Positions 25,921 through 35,500 of a stretch of DNA of 64,000 bases are shown piece by piece. The position numbers and the translations under genes are program-made. Below the pieces are notes generated by a model that saw only the letters and a list, made by a program, of their open reading frames with translations, ran no database searches and had not been told where the DNA came from. Source of the DNA: UBA1234 sp964400015 (GTDB lineage Bacteria; Bacillota; Clostridia; TANB77; UBA1234). Location of the stretch: NCBI GenBank assembly GCA_964400015.1, contig CAYNRR010000003.1:1-64000 (forward strand), in the 5' to 3' direction. Each line of letters begins with the position of its first letter. Position 1 is the first letter of the stretch.

Positions 25921-27783
25921 ATGAAAACAATTGCTGAGTTAAATGAAATTAGAGAAAATGTGTTAAAAGAGATTTCACTTCGTAAAGATAGAAATTATAC
26001 AGGTAGAGAAAAACATATTTTAGTATGTGGTGGTACTGGCTGTACATCTTCGCATTCAAAAGAGATTATAGCTAAATTAGAAGAGGGTATAAAGGCAAAC
26101 GGATTAGATAATATTAGAGTTATTAGAACAGGTTGCTTCGGACTTTGTGCCAAAGGACCGATTGTAGTTGTAAGACCGGAAGATACATTTTATGCAATGA
26201 CAAAACCAGAAGATGTTGAAGAAATTGTAGAAAAGCATTTAAAATGTGGAGAACTGGTAGAAAGACTTCTTTGCAAAGATATAGACGGTTCATTAGTAAA
26301 AAGTTTAGACGAATTAAATTTCTATAAAAAACAACACAGAATAGTTTTGAAAAATTGTGGATTGATAGATCCTGAAAATATTGATGAATATATTGCATTT
26401 GACGGTTACAAGGCATTAGAAAAAGTTTTAACTCAAATGACACCAGATGAAGTTATTAAAGTAGTTTCAGAATCTGGTTTAAGAGGTCGAGGTGGTGCAG
26501 GTTTTCCTACGGGTAAGAAATGGCAGTTTGCTAAAGCTTCTGAGAGTGATCAAAAGTATGTTGCTTGTAATGCGGATGAAGGCGATCCAGGAGCCTTTAT
26601 GGATAGAAGTGTTCTTGAAGGTGATCCTCATACAGTTGTTGAAGCAATGGCAATTGCAGCATATGCAATAGGAGCTAATAAGGGATATGTATATGTAAGA
26701 GCTGAGTATCCGATTGCAGTTAAGCGACTACAAATAGCAATAGATCAAGCTAAAGAATATGGATTGCTTGGAAAGAATATATTAGGAACAGAATTTTCAT
26801 TTGACTTAGAAATTAGACTTGGTGCAGGAGCTTTTGTCTGTGGTGAAGAAACGGCACTTATGGAATCGGTAGAAGGCAGAAGAGGAGAGCCAAGACCAAG
26901 ACCACCATTTCCAGCTGTAAAAGGCTTATTCGGGCAACCAACATTATTAAATAATGTTGAAACTTACGCAAATATTACACAAATTATTTTAAACGGACCA
27001 GAATGGTTTTCAAGCATTGGTACTGAAAAATCGAAAGGTACAAAAGTGTTTGCACTAGGTGGAAATATAAACAACGTAGGATTAGTAGAAGTACCTATGG
27101 GGATAACTTTACGTGAGATAGTTTACGACATAGGTGGTGGAATACCAAACGGAAGAGAATTTAAAGCTGCTCAAACAGGAGGACCTTCAGGTGGTTGCTT
27201 ACCAATTGAGCATTTAGATACACCTATCGACTATGAGAGTTTAAGTGCGATAGGTTCAATGATGGGTTCAGGTGGCCTTATTGTAATGGATGATTCTACA
27301 TGTATGGTTAATTTAGCAAGATTTTTCTTGGATTTCACAGTAGATGAGTCTTGTGGAAAATGTCCACCTTGTAGAATTGGTACTAAAAGAATGCACGAAA
27401 TATTAAATCGAATAGTTAGTGGTAAAGGTGAAGAGGGAGATATCGAAAAACTTGAAAAACTAGCAATGAATATAAAACGTTCTTCTCTTTGTGGACTTGG
27501 CCAAACAGCTCCAAATCCAGTGTTAAGTACAATTAAATATTATAGAGAAGAATATGAAGCTCATATAAAAGAAAAAAGATGTCCAGCAGGCGAATGCAAG
27601 GCAATGACAAAAGTTATGATAGATAAAGAAAAATGTAAAGGATGCAGTGCTTGTTCTAGAAAATGTCCAGTTGGAGCAATTTCAGGTGAAATAAAAAGTC
27701 CATTTGAAATAAATCAAGACAAATGCATAAAATGTGGGGTTTGTATTGCAACGTGTCCATTTAAAGCAATTTCTAGAAAATAA
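25921..27783 (+). CDS. NuoF-like NAD- and FMN-binding subunit of [FeFe]-hydrogenase
   Basis: 620 residues, AAAGGAGG site. Domains in order: N-terminal [2Fe-2S] thioredoxin-like (CGGTGCTSSHS and TGCFGLCAKGP, residues 35-80); NuoF core with NADH/FMN loops GRGGAGFPTGKKW and GEETALMESVEGRRGEPRPRPPFP; [4Fe-4S] site ESCGKCPPCRIG with later CGLGQ; and a C-terminal two-cluster ferredoxin domain (CKGCSACSRKCP, CIKCGVCIATCP). This is the HydB/HndC architecture, where NADH and ferredoxin electrons meet. Encoded between the NuoE-like and catalytic subunits. Confidence 0.95.
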   Translation: MKTIAELNEIRENVLKEISLRKDRNYTGREKHILVCGGTGCTSSHSKEIIAKLEEGIKANGLDNIRVIRTGCFGLCAKGPIVVVRPEDTFYAMTKPEDVEEIVEKHLKCGELVERLLCKDIDGSLVKSLDELNFYKKQHRIVLKNCGLIDPENIDEYIAFDGYKALEKVLTQMTPDEVIKVVSESGLRGRGGAGFPTGKKWQFAKASESDQKYVACNADEGDPGAFMDRSVLEGDPHTVVEAMAIAAYAIGANKGYVYVRAEYPIAVKRLQIAIDQAKEYGLLGKNILGTEFSFDLEIRLGAGAFVCGEETALMESVEGRRGEPRPRPPFPAVKGLFGQPTLLNNVETYANITQIILNGPEWFSSIGTEKSKGTKVFALGGNINNVGLVEVPMGITLREIVYDIGGGIPNGREFKAAQTGGPSGGCLPIEHLDTPIDYESLSAIGSMMGSGGLIVMDDSTCMVNLARFFLDFTVDESCGKCPPCRIGTKRMHEILNRIVSGKGEEGDIEKLEKLAMNIKRSSLCGLGQTAPNPVLSTIKYYREEYEAHIKEKRCPAGECKAMTKVMIDKEKCKGCSACSRKCPVGAISGEIKSPFEINQDKCIKCGVCIATCPFKAISRK

Positions 27784-27812
27784 TTTCTTACGTATGAAAA
27801 GGAGTGAGAATA

Positions 27813-29564
27813 ATGTCAAAGGTTAAAATTACAATTGATGGCATTGAAATGGAAGTACCAAATACATATACAATATTAGATGCGGCTAGAGAGGCAAGTA
27901 TTGATATTCCAACGCTTTGTCATTTGAAAGAAATAAATGAAATTGGTGCATGTAGAATGTGTATTGTAGAAGTAGAAGGGGCACGAGGATTTGTTACATC
28001 ATGTGTTACTCCTGTAAGTGAAGGTATGATTGTAAGAATTAATACACCCGCAATAAGAGATGCACGAAAAGTTACTCTTGAACTTTTACTTTCTAATCAT
28101 GATAAAAAATGCTTAACTTGTGTTAGAAATGGAAATTGTGAACTTCAAGCACTTGCTCAAAAATTAAATATTACAGATATAGAATTTGAAGGCGAAATGA
28201 CAGATGGTGAAATCGATGAACTATCACCATCAATAGTGAGAGATCCTAAAAAATGTATTCTTTGTAAAAGATGTGTAGCAATGTGCAAAAAGGTACAAAA
28301 AGTTGGTGCAATAGACACAATAAATAGAGGATTCAAATCAAAAATTGGAACAGCTTGTAATAAATCACTAAACGATGTTCCTTGTACTCTTTGCGGTCAA
28401 TGCATTACAGCTTGTCCTACAGGAGCATTAAGAGAAAAAGATTCAACTAAAGCAGTGTGGCAAGCACTTGCAAATCCTGAATTGCACGTAGTTGTTCAAA
28501 CTGCACCAGCAGTCAGAGCAGCGATAGGTGAAGAGTTCGGAATGCCAATTGGCACTTTAGTTACAGGCAAAATGGTTGCAGCATTGAAAAAACTTGGCTT
28601 TGATAAAGTATTTGATACAAATACAGGGGCAGATCTTACAATTATGGAAGAGGGAACAGAACTAATTGAAAGAATAAAAAATGGTGGAAAACTTCCAATG
28701 ATTACATCGTGTAGTCCGGGTTGGGTAAGATTTGCAGAAAATAGATATCCTGAATTGTTAGGACACTTATCAACAGCTAAATCGCCACAGCAAATGTTTG
28801 GTGCTATTGTAAAGTCATACTATGCAGAAAAACATGGAATCGATCCTAAAAAAATATTTGTAGTTTCAGTAATGCCATGTGTTGCCAAAAAAGCTGAAGC
28901 CGAAAGAACTGAACTAAAAGTAAATGAAATTAGGGATGTAGATGCTGTATTAACTACAAGAGAAGCAGCAAGAATGATGAAAGAAGCAGGAATTGATTTA
29001 ACAGCTTTAGACGATGAAAATTTTGATGATCCTATGGGAGAAGCTACCGGTGCAGGAGTAATATTTGGAACAACAGGAGGAGTAATGGAAGCTGCACTTA
29101 GAACAGTTTCAGAAATACTAACAGGAAAGGAACTAGAAAAAATAGAATTTGAAAACGTAAGAGGAGAATTAAATGGAATAAAAGAAGCAACTATAAAAAT
29201 AGGAGACTTAGACATAAAAGTTGCAATAGCAAATGGACTTGCAAACGCAGCCCAAATTATGGAGATGATAAAAAAAGGAGAAGCACCATATCACTTTGTA
29301 GAAATTATGGCGTGTCCAGGAGGCTGCATAACAGGTGGTGGCCAGCCAATACATGATGCGAAAACTAGAGCAATGGTGGACATACACGGTCTAAGAAAAG
29401 CAGCACTATATAAAGCTGATGAAAATATAAAACTTAGAAAATCACATGAAAATCCAGTGATAAAGAAACTATATGAAGAGTATTTAACAGAGCCAGGAAG
29501 CCATAAAGCACATGAATTATTACATACAACATATCATAAGAGAGAATACTTTATAAACGAATAA
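27813..29564 (+). CDS. hydA: [FeFe]-hydrogenase catalytic subunit
   Basis: 583 residues. ATG 27813 is used, since GTG 27804 overlaps the AAAGGAGTG site. N-terminal [2Fe-2S] (CHLKEINEIGACRMCIVEVEG), a His/Cys [4Fe-4S] segment (HDKKCLTCVRNGNCELQ), two [4Fe-4S] clusters (CILCKRCVAMC, CTLCGQCITACP), then the H-cluster domain: L1 TSCSPGW (about residue 300), L2 MPCVAKKAEAE, L3 ACPGGCITGGGQP, and the small-subunit-like C-terminus. L1 has Ser where the canonical motif TSCCPxW has its second Cys. Forms, with the two preceding genes, a trimeric NAD-linked enzyme of the electron-bifurcating type. Bifurcation itself is inferred. Confidence 0.95.
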   Translation: MSKVKITIDGIEMEVPNTYTILDAAREASIDIPTLCHLKEINEIGACRMCIVEVEGARGFVTSCVTPVSEGMIVRINTPAIRDARKVTLELLLSNHDKKCLTCVRNGNCELQALAQKLNITDIEFEGEMTDGEIDELSPSIVRDPKKCILCKRCVAMCKKVQKVGAIDTINRGFKSKIGTACNKSLNDVPCTLCGQCITACPTGALREKDSTKAVWQALANPELHVVVQTAPAVRAAIGEEFGMPIGTLVTGKMVAALKKLGFDKVFDTNTGADLTIMEEGTELIERIKNGGKLPMITSCSPGWVRFAENRYPELLGHLSTAKSPQQMFGAIVKSYYAEKHGIDPKKIFVVSVMPCVAKKAEAERTELKVNEIRDVDAVLTTREAARMMKEAGIDLTALDDENFDDPMGEATGAGVIFGTTGGVMEAALRTVSEILTGKELEKIEFENVRGELNGIKEATIKIGDLDIKVAIANGLANAAQIMEMIKKGEAPYHFVEIMACPGGCITGGGQPIHDAKTRAMVDIHGLRKAALYKADENIKLRKSHENPVIKKLYEEYLTEPGSHKAHELLHTTYHKREYFINE

Positions 29565-29569
29565 AAATA

Positions 29570-29606
29570 AAACCAACTTCATTTTTATATTGAAGTTGGT
29601 TTTTTC
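29570..29606. terminator. Terminator of the hydrogenase operon
   Basis: AAACCAACTTCA pairs with TGAAGTTGGTTT and is followed by T-run. It also suits the converging deaminase gene. Confidence 0.9.
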
Positions 29607-29618
29607 TTTGAAAATCAT

Positions 29619-30086
29619 TTAATAAATTTCTTTATTTTTACTAGAATATTCTTCAAACAGTTTTAAACATTCTTCTCTGTTTAATTGTTCTAATTCTAAA
29701 ACGCTAGAATCACTTAAATTATTCTTGATGAATTCATATATAAAATCATCTCTAAATCCAATTTCTTCAGCATCTTTAGGTTCACATCCATAATAAACTT
29801 TTTTAATGTTAGCCCAAATAGTAGCGGCTAGACACATAGGACAAGGATAAGCTGTTGTATATAAAACACAGCCAGTTAAATCATGTGTGCCTAATTTTTG
29901 ACCAGCCTTAATTATTGCGTTTACTTCGCCATGTGCAGTAGGATTATGATCTTTCAAAACAGTGTTAGAGGCTACACTAATAATTTCTCCATTAGCATTA
30001 ACAACGGCTGCACCGAAAGGACCACCGTAATTTTTATTCATTGTTTCTTTTGCTTCTTCAAAAGCTTTTAACATAATTTCATTCAT
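29619..30086 (-). CDS. Nucleoside/guanine deaminase of the CDA fold
   Basis: 155 residues, TTAGGTGAT before ATG. Zinc-dependent deaminase: catalytic HGEVNAI (His and Glu, about residue 53) and YPCPMCLAA (two zinc Cys, about 80). The C-terminal IGFRDDFIYEFI resembles GuaD-type guanine deaminases, which have a similar Asp-rich segment, more than tRNA adenosine deaminase TadA. Substrate guanine is thus likely but not proven. Single gene between two terminators. Confidence 0.85.
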   Translation of the reverse strand: MNEIMLKAFEEAKETMNKNYGGPFGAAVVNANGEIISVASNTVLKDHNPTAHGEVNAIIKAGQKLGTHDLTGCVLYTTAYPCPMCLAATIWANIKKVYYGCEPKDAEEIGFRDDFIYEFIKNNLSDSSVLELEQLNREECLKLFEEYSSKNKEIY

Positions 30087-30154
30087 AATATCACCTAAAA
30101 CTTTCTATATAATTTATGTTTCAAAAGCGATTGTAACATAAATTAAAACAAACT

Positions 30155-30183
30155 AAAAGAGTATTCTCATCGAATACTCTTTT
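30155..30183. terminator. Bidirectional terminator-like hairpin
   Basis: AAAAGAGTATTC pairs with GAATACTCTTTT. It lies between two minus-strand genes and ends the metalloprotease unit's downstream neighbour or upstream read-through. Confidence 0.75.
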
Positions 30184-30187
30184 AAAT

Positions 30188-31048
30188 TCATTTAATAAAA
30201 AGTTCTTCTATGTATTTAGCTCTTGCAGGGTATTTCTTTTCAAAAGACTTCTTGTTAATAAGATAGAAAGAAACGCTTTCTGCAAAATCTTCACTGTAAT
30301 TTTGAGCTTCTACATTCATTTTTGCATATTTACTTGGAAATAATTTATCAGAATTTACATATTCTTGATAATCTGTGTAAGAATAATCAATATCTTTATT
30401 TTTAATAAGTTCATATGCCCAAGTATGAGTAATTTCATGGATTACAATATTTTTTAAAGTAGTTCCAGAATATTTTGAAAGATTATAAAAAGAAATCTTA
30501 TTGTATTTTGTAATGCCAGCAGCTTTTGATTCATGCTCAGCTGGAATAAGTTTTACTTCATCTAAATTAACTAAAAGTTCTTCAGGTAAAGAATTCATAA
30601 TTTGTTCAACTTTCTTTACAACCTTTTGATCTTTAGAAGTATAGATTACTGGAATATTTTTAATAGTTTTTACATATGTTTTATAAGTCTTAGTAAGACC
30701 TTCAATATTATATCCTTCTAAATAACCTTTGCTATCAGAAATATAATAAGTATATGTAATTTCTTCAGTACCATTAGATAATGTAAATGATTGTTTACCT
30801 TTTAGACCTTCTATAGAAATCGAAAATGTTTTGTTTTCAACTTCTAATGGAACATCGTTTAAGTAAATACAATCTTCATCTTCAAAAAGAGAAAAGTTGA
30901 TTACATTTGTATGAGTACTGTCAATGATATATCCATTAGGTGTTTCTGGAAGAATGTTGTAATCAAATGGTACTTTTTCACCAGCAAAAGAAAAACTAGC
31001 AAATAAAGTTATAAAAATTACACTTGCTATCATCAATGTCTTTTTCAT
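30188..31048 (-). CDS. Secreted zinc metalloprotease, ATLF-like
   Basis: 286 residues. ATG 31048 with AAAGGAG upstream, because the longer start at 31102 adds an unlikely basic leader. Signal peptide (about residues 2-22). The C-terminal half has the gluzincin helix HEITHTWAYE (about residue 195) and, 50 residues on, SEDFAESVSFYL with a probable Glu zinc ligand. This is the pattern of anthrax-lethal-factor-like peptidases in Firmicutes exoproteins. The N-terminal half is a beta-rich domain of unknown role. Single gene. Confidence 0.75.
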   Translation of the reverse strand: MKKTLMIASVIFITLFASFSFAGEKVPFDYNILPETPNGYIIDSTHTNVINFSLFEDEDCIYLNDVPLEVENKTFSISIEGLKGKQSFTLSNGTEEITYTYYISDSKGYLEGYNIEGLTKTYKTYVKTIKNIPVIYTSKDQKVVKKVEQIMNSLPEELLVNLDEVKLIPAEHESKAAGITKYNKISFYNLSKYSGTTLKNIVIHEITHTWAYELIKNKDIDYSYTDYQEYVNSDKLFPSKYAKMNVEAQNYSEDFAESVSFYLINKKSFEKKYPARAKYIEELFIK

Positions 31049-31470
31049 ACTAATCAACTCCTTTCTTTTTTTCTTTTGTATACATATATTATAGCATTGC
31101 AAAAAATAAAAGTAAATATCATATAATATTCAGACGACAAATGCAATACTTTTTGATAAAAAATATTTTCAAACGAAAACATACGGAAATAATAACTTTT
31201 GAAGTCCTTGTGTCTCTAATATTTATCAAAAAAATATTTTAAAAATTTTTTTGAAGACAATTTTGCTTGAAAAAAATCCCAAAAAGTCGAATGCAGTTTC
31301 CGTAAGGGTTTAAGGCTTCAAAAAATAAAGGATTTGTAGTGCAAAGACTTTTAGCCGTAGAGTTTGAACGAAAATCTTGAAATTTTAAAATATAATGATA
31401 TTATAGTAATAGAAAAATGAAAGAAAAAGGTATACATAATTATCGAAAATATAACAAAAGAGGTATGTTT
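31049..31470. other. 422-bp intergenic region with nested inverted repeats
   Basis: Divergent spacer between the metalloprotease and an SLH gene. Around 31286-31352 AAAAGTC..TGCA pairs with TGCA..GACTTTT, enclosing a GC-richer stretch. This lies upstream of the probable SLH promoter (TTGAAA-16 bp-TATTAT near 31378-31405), so it may be a regulatory site or a small RNA. No ORF of note. Confidence 0.4.
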
Positions 31471-32334
31471 ATGAAAAAATTATTGAAATTAACAATGTTA
31501 ATCTGTATATATATATTTGTTTTTTCAACATGTGCATATGCTGCATTTGATGATATCGAAGGTCATTGGTGTGAAGTTGAAATAAAAGATTTTAAAGAAA
31601 GTGGCTTTGTTGATGGCTATGAAGACAATACTTTTAGACCAGATAATGAAATTACAAAATCAGAATTTTGTAAAATAATAAACTCATACATGGGATACGA
31701 AGTAAGTGGAGATTGGCAAACATCAAATCTAAATATGGCAAAAGAAAAAGGATACTTAACAAATGGAAATGTAGATGATTTAATTTCTAGAGAAGAAGCA
31801 TTTGTAGTGCTTTCAAGAGTTATGAAATTAGATACATCGTTATATGAAAATACAGAACTAAAATATAAAGATATATCAGATATATCAGTGTGGGCAAAGC
31901 CTGCAATAGAAGCACTTACTGTTTCTGAATATATAGTTGGGTATGAAGATGAAATGTTGAAACCAAAAGCCAACATGACAAGAGCAGAATTAGTAAAAGT
32001 TTTATATGAGTATGTGGGTATAGGTGGTTTAGACGAAGATATAGAAGATATAGAATTTGCAATTGGATATATGAAACCTAATAAATTTGGTTTGGAATTC
32101 ATTGAGGTAAAGGATAGTTTAACTATAAAAATAGATGATGCTATTACACTTGCATCTGTTATTAGTGAAGATGATGGCGATGTAGAATTTAAAATAGTTT
32201 CTGGTGAAGAATTAGTAGAATTTGAAAAAGAAAATTTACATCTTCAAGCAAAAAAAGAAGGAACAATAAAAATCGAAGTTATGACGACTAAAAGCAACAA
32301 AACAAAAAATATGATGATAAATGTAGAAAAATAA
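31471..32334 (+). CDS. S-layer homology (SLH) domain protein
   Basis: 287 residues. ATG 31471 with AGAGGT 6 nt upstream. A start at 31417 would put 18 polar residues before the signal peptide. Signal peptide to about residue 25, then SLH motifs: DIEGHWCEVEIKDFKESGFVDGYEDNTFRPDNEITKSEF, a degenerate second copy and VGYEDEMLKPKANMTRAELVKVL. The C-terminal 80 residues look like a bacterial Ig-like (BIG2) module. SLH domains bind pyruvylated secondary cell-wall polymer. Its SLH region resembles that of the giant protein next door. Confidence 0.85.
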   Translation: MKKLLKLTMLICIYIFVFSTCAYAAFDDIEGHWCEVEIKDFKESGFVDGYEDNTFRPDNEITKSEFCKIINSYMGYEVSGDWQTSNLNMAKEKGYLTNGNVDDLISREEAFVVLSRVMKLDTSLYENTELKYKDISDISVWAKPAIEALTVSEYIVGYEDEMLKPKANMTRAELVKVLYEYVGIGGLDEDIEDIEFAIGYMKPNKFGLEFIEVKDSLTIKIDDAITLASVISEDDGDVEFKIVSGEELVEFEKENLHLQAKKEGTIKIEVMTTKSNKTKNMMINVEK

Positions 32335-32351
32335 TTTGAATAAGAATAACT

Positions 32352-32383
32352 AAAAATCTCCTAAATATTAGGAGATTTTTTTT
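32352..32383 (+). terminator. Terminator of the SLH gene
   Basis: AAAATCTCCTAA pairs with TTAGGAGATTTT, then T-run. Confidence 0.9.
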
Positions 32384-32472
32384 ACAAATTTTTGAATAAT
32401 TTTCCTACAATCTGTTAAATATACAAATATTGGCAAAGGCTTGTGTCCCATGAGGTTTAGCTAAAAAAAATA

Positions 32473-32501
32473 TTTACAACATTGCTTTCCTGTGATATTA
32501 T
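32473..32501 (+). promoter_or_regulatory. Promoter of the giant surface protein
   Basis: TTTACA (32473-32478), 17-bp spacer, TATTAT (32496-32501). Upstream at 32440-32470 is a CTTGTGTCCC..AAAAAAATATTT stretch that resembles one at 31209-31240 before the other SLH gene. Confidence 0.65.
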
Positions 32502-32544
32502 GTTACTGCCAAAAAATACATAAAAAATAAAGGAGTGATAGGCT

Positions 32545-35500
32545 TTGAAAAGTAAACAGGTCTCTAGATTATTTGCAGGAGCATTAGTTTTGATTACTGC
32601 GATAACTTGTATTGCGTTACCAGTTAGTGCTAATCAAGTTTTTTCGGATTTAACATCAGAGCATTGGTGCTACAATAAAATAATCGATTTTGAAAAGAAA
32701 GGTTACGTATGTGGGTATGAAGACGGTACGTTTAAACCTGATCAAACAATTACAAGAGCTGAATATGTAAAAATAGTTAACAACTTTTTTGGATATAAGC
32801 TTGAAGCAGATAAAGGTTCTGGATTTAGCGATGTCACAAGTGGAGATTGGTTTTATCCATATGTGAACGAAGCTGTAAAAAGAGGATATATCACTGGTTA
32901 TGAAGACGGAACATTCAGACCAGAAGATCCTATTAGAAGACAAGAAGCAACAGTTATTCTATCTAGAATTTTAAAAATTGATGATGAAGAATATCCAGCA
33001 AATCATCTTGATGGTTTAGCTCAATATTCAGATGGTGAAGAAGTAGAAGATTGGGCATATAAAGCAGTACACAGTTATTCAGTGTATAACTTTATAAACG
33101 GTTATGAAGATGGAACATTAAGAATATTACAAAACGTAACTAGAGCTGAGACAGTAGAATTATTACATGTATTAGAGCAAAAAGTAATAGTAGACGAAGG
33201 TGGAGATAGAAATCCAAAAATTAGAAGAGTAAAGACACCAGAAATAACAGCATGGGAACTTAATGAAGATGGTCAAGATGTTGTTGTTAAAGGATGGGTA
33301 AACTCAGATACAGCGTATTATTTTGGCGGATCAAAAGTTACAATTACTTGTGGAACAAGTAATGCAACAATATATTATAATGTAGATAATGGAACAAAAA
33401 CAAAATATGCAGGTCCTTTTGAATTAACAGAAGGTAAACACACAATAAAAGCATATGCAGAAAAAGAAGGAATGACAGATAGTACAACAGCACTTGCAAC
33501 TGTTGATGTAGATACAGTACCACCAGCAGTAACAGGTGTAAAAAAGGATAACAAAGTAACAATAAACGCATACGATTTAGATTACTTTAAAGTTGGAAAA
33601 GAAAACATCAGTGGATTAAATAACGATTCATTAGAATATGCATGGTTTGTTTATGATAAAGAAGCAGATGACTATGTAAGAGAAACAGCTTGGATTAAAG
33701 TAAATACAGGAGATTCTGTTGAAACTCCAACTTACCCAGGAACATATTATTTAGGCGTAAAAGGTGAAGACATTGCAGAAAACAAAATGGGAACAACACA
33801 ATATACACAAATGCCTACTGATATCGATGACAAAGTAAAAGATATTGAATCTGGAGATAAACTTGAACCAACTAAAGATCCTTACGTTATCTTAATAGAA
33901 GAACCAGAAACAGAAGAAATTCCTTCAGGTGATCCATCAGGAAATCCTTCTGGAGATTATTCAGGAGACAATTCAGGCGATCCTTCAGGGGATACACCTT
34001 CAAAACCAACTGAACCAGAAGATACAATTCCAAGTGGTGACGTAATAGTAGTTGAAGTAAAAGCAACAATTACAGTTATCCACGACTTTGATGATTTAGA
34101 TTCAGAAAATGATATTGTGGTAGCAGACCAAAAAGAATTACCAGGAAAAGTATTCGTAGCAAATGCTCTTACATCAGGTGAATATGCTAATGTAGTTAAT
34201 TACACAAACAATGCACCACAAAGCAAAATAGTTGAAAGAGAAAATAATGTAATTACAATAAATTATACAAGAATAAAAGTAAACGTTACATTCAACGGAA
34301 CAACAGCAACAGATGGAGAAATGTCCGGAGAAACAATTCCAGCCGGAATGACTCAAAAATTACCACAAAACAAATTTGAAAAAGTAGGTTACACATTTGC
34401 AGGTTGGTCTGGAGATAATGGAAACATTTATGAAGACGAAGGTGCGTTCACAGCTGATCCAACAAATACAGAAGTAACATTATATGCAATGTGGACAGCA
34501 AACGATGACACAGCTTACACAGTAGAACATTACAAACAAAACCTAGATGGAACTTACCCAACAACTGCAACAGAAACAGAAAACAAAACAGGAACAACAG
34601 ATACACAAACACAAGCAGAAGCAAAGAATTATGCAGGATTTACAGCACAAGACTTTGCACAAGCAAACATAGCAGGAGACGGAAGTACAGTAGTAAAGAT
34701 CTACTATGCAAGAAATAGCTACGAATTAACAGTGAACTATGTAAATGCAAAAGATGGAACAACAATGGCATCATCAGTAAGTGGAGACTACCAATTTGAA
34801 GAAGAATATAAAGTAACATCACCAGTAATAGATGGTTACACAGCAGATAAGCTAGAAGTAAGTGGAAATATGCCATCAAGCGATTTAACACTAGAAGTTA
34901 AGTACACAGCAAACGATGACACAGCTTACACAGTAGAACACTACAAACAAAACTTAGATGGAACTTATCCAACAACTGCAACAGAAACAGAAAACAAAAC
35001 AGGAACAACAGATACACAAACACAAGCAGTAGCAAAGAACTATGCAGGATTTACAGCACAAGACTTTGCACAAGCCAATATAGCAGGAGATGGAAGTACA
35101 GTAGTAAAGATCTACTATGCAAGAAATAGCTACAAATTAACAGTAAACTATGTAAATGCAAACGGTGGAACAACAATGGCATCATCAGTAAGTGGAGACT
35201 ACCAATTTGAAGAAGAATATAAAGTAACATCACCAGTAGTTGCAGGCTACACAGCAGATAAGCTAGAAGTAAGTGGAAATATGCCATCAAGCGATTTAAC
35301 ACTAGAAGTTAAGTACACAGCAAACGATGACACAGCTTACACAGTAGAACACTACAAACAAAACTTAGATGGAACTTATCCAACAACTGCAACAGAAACA
35401 GAAAACAAAACAGGAACAACAGATACACAAACACAAGCAGAAGCAAAGAATTATGCAGGATTTACAGCACAAGACTTTGCACAAGCAAACATAGCAGGAG

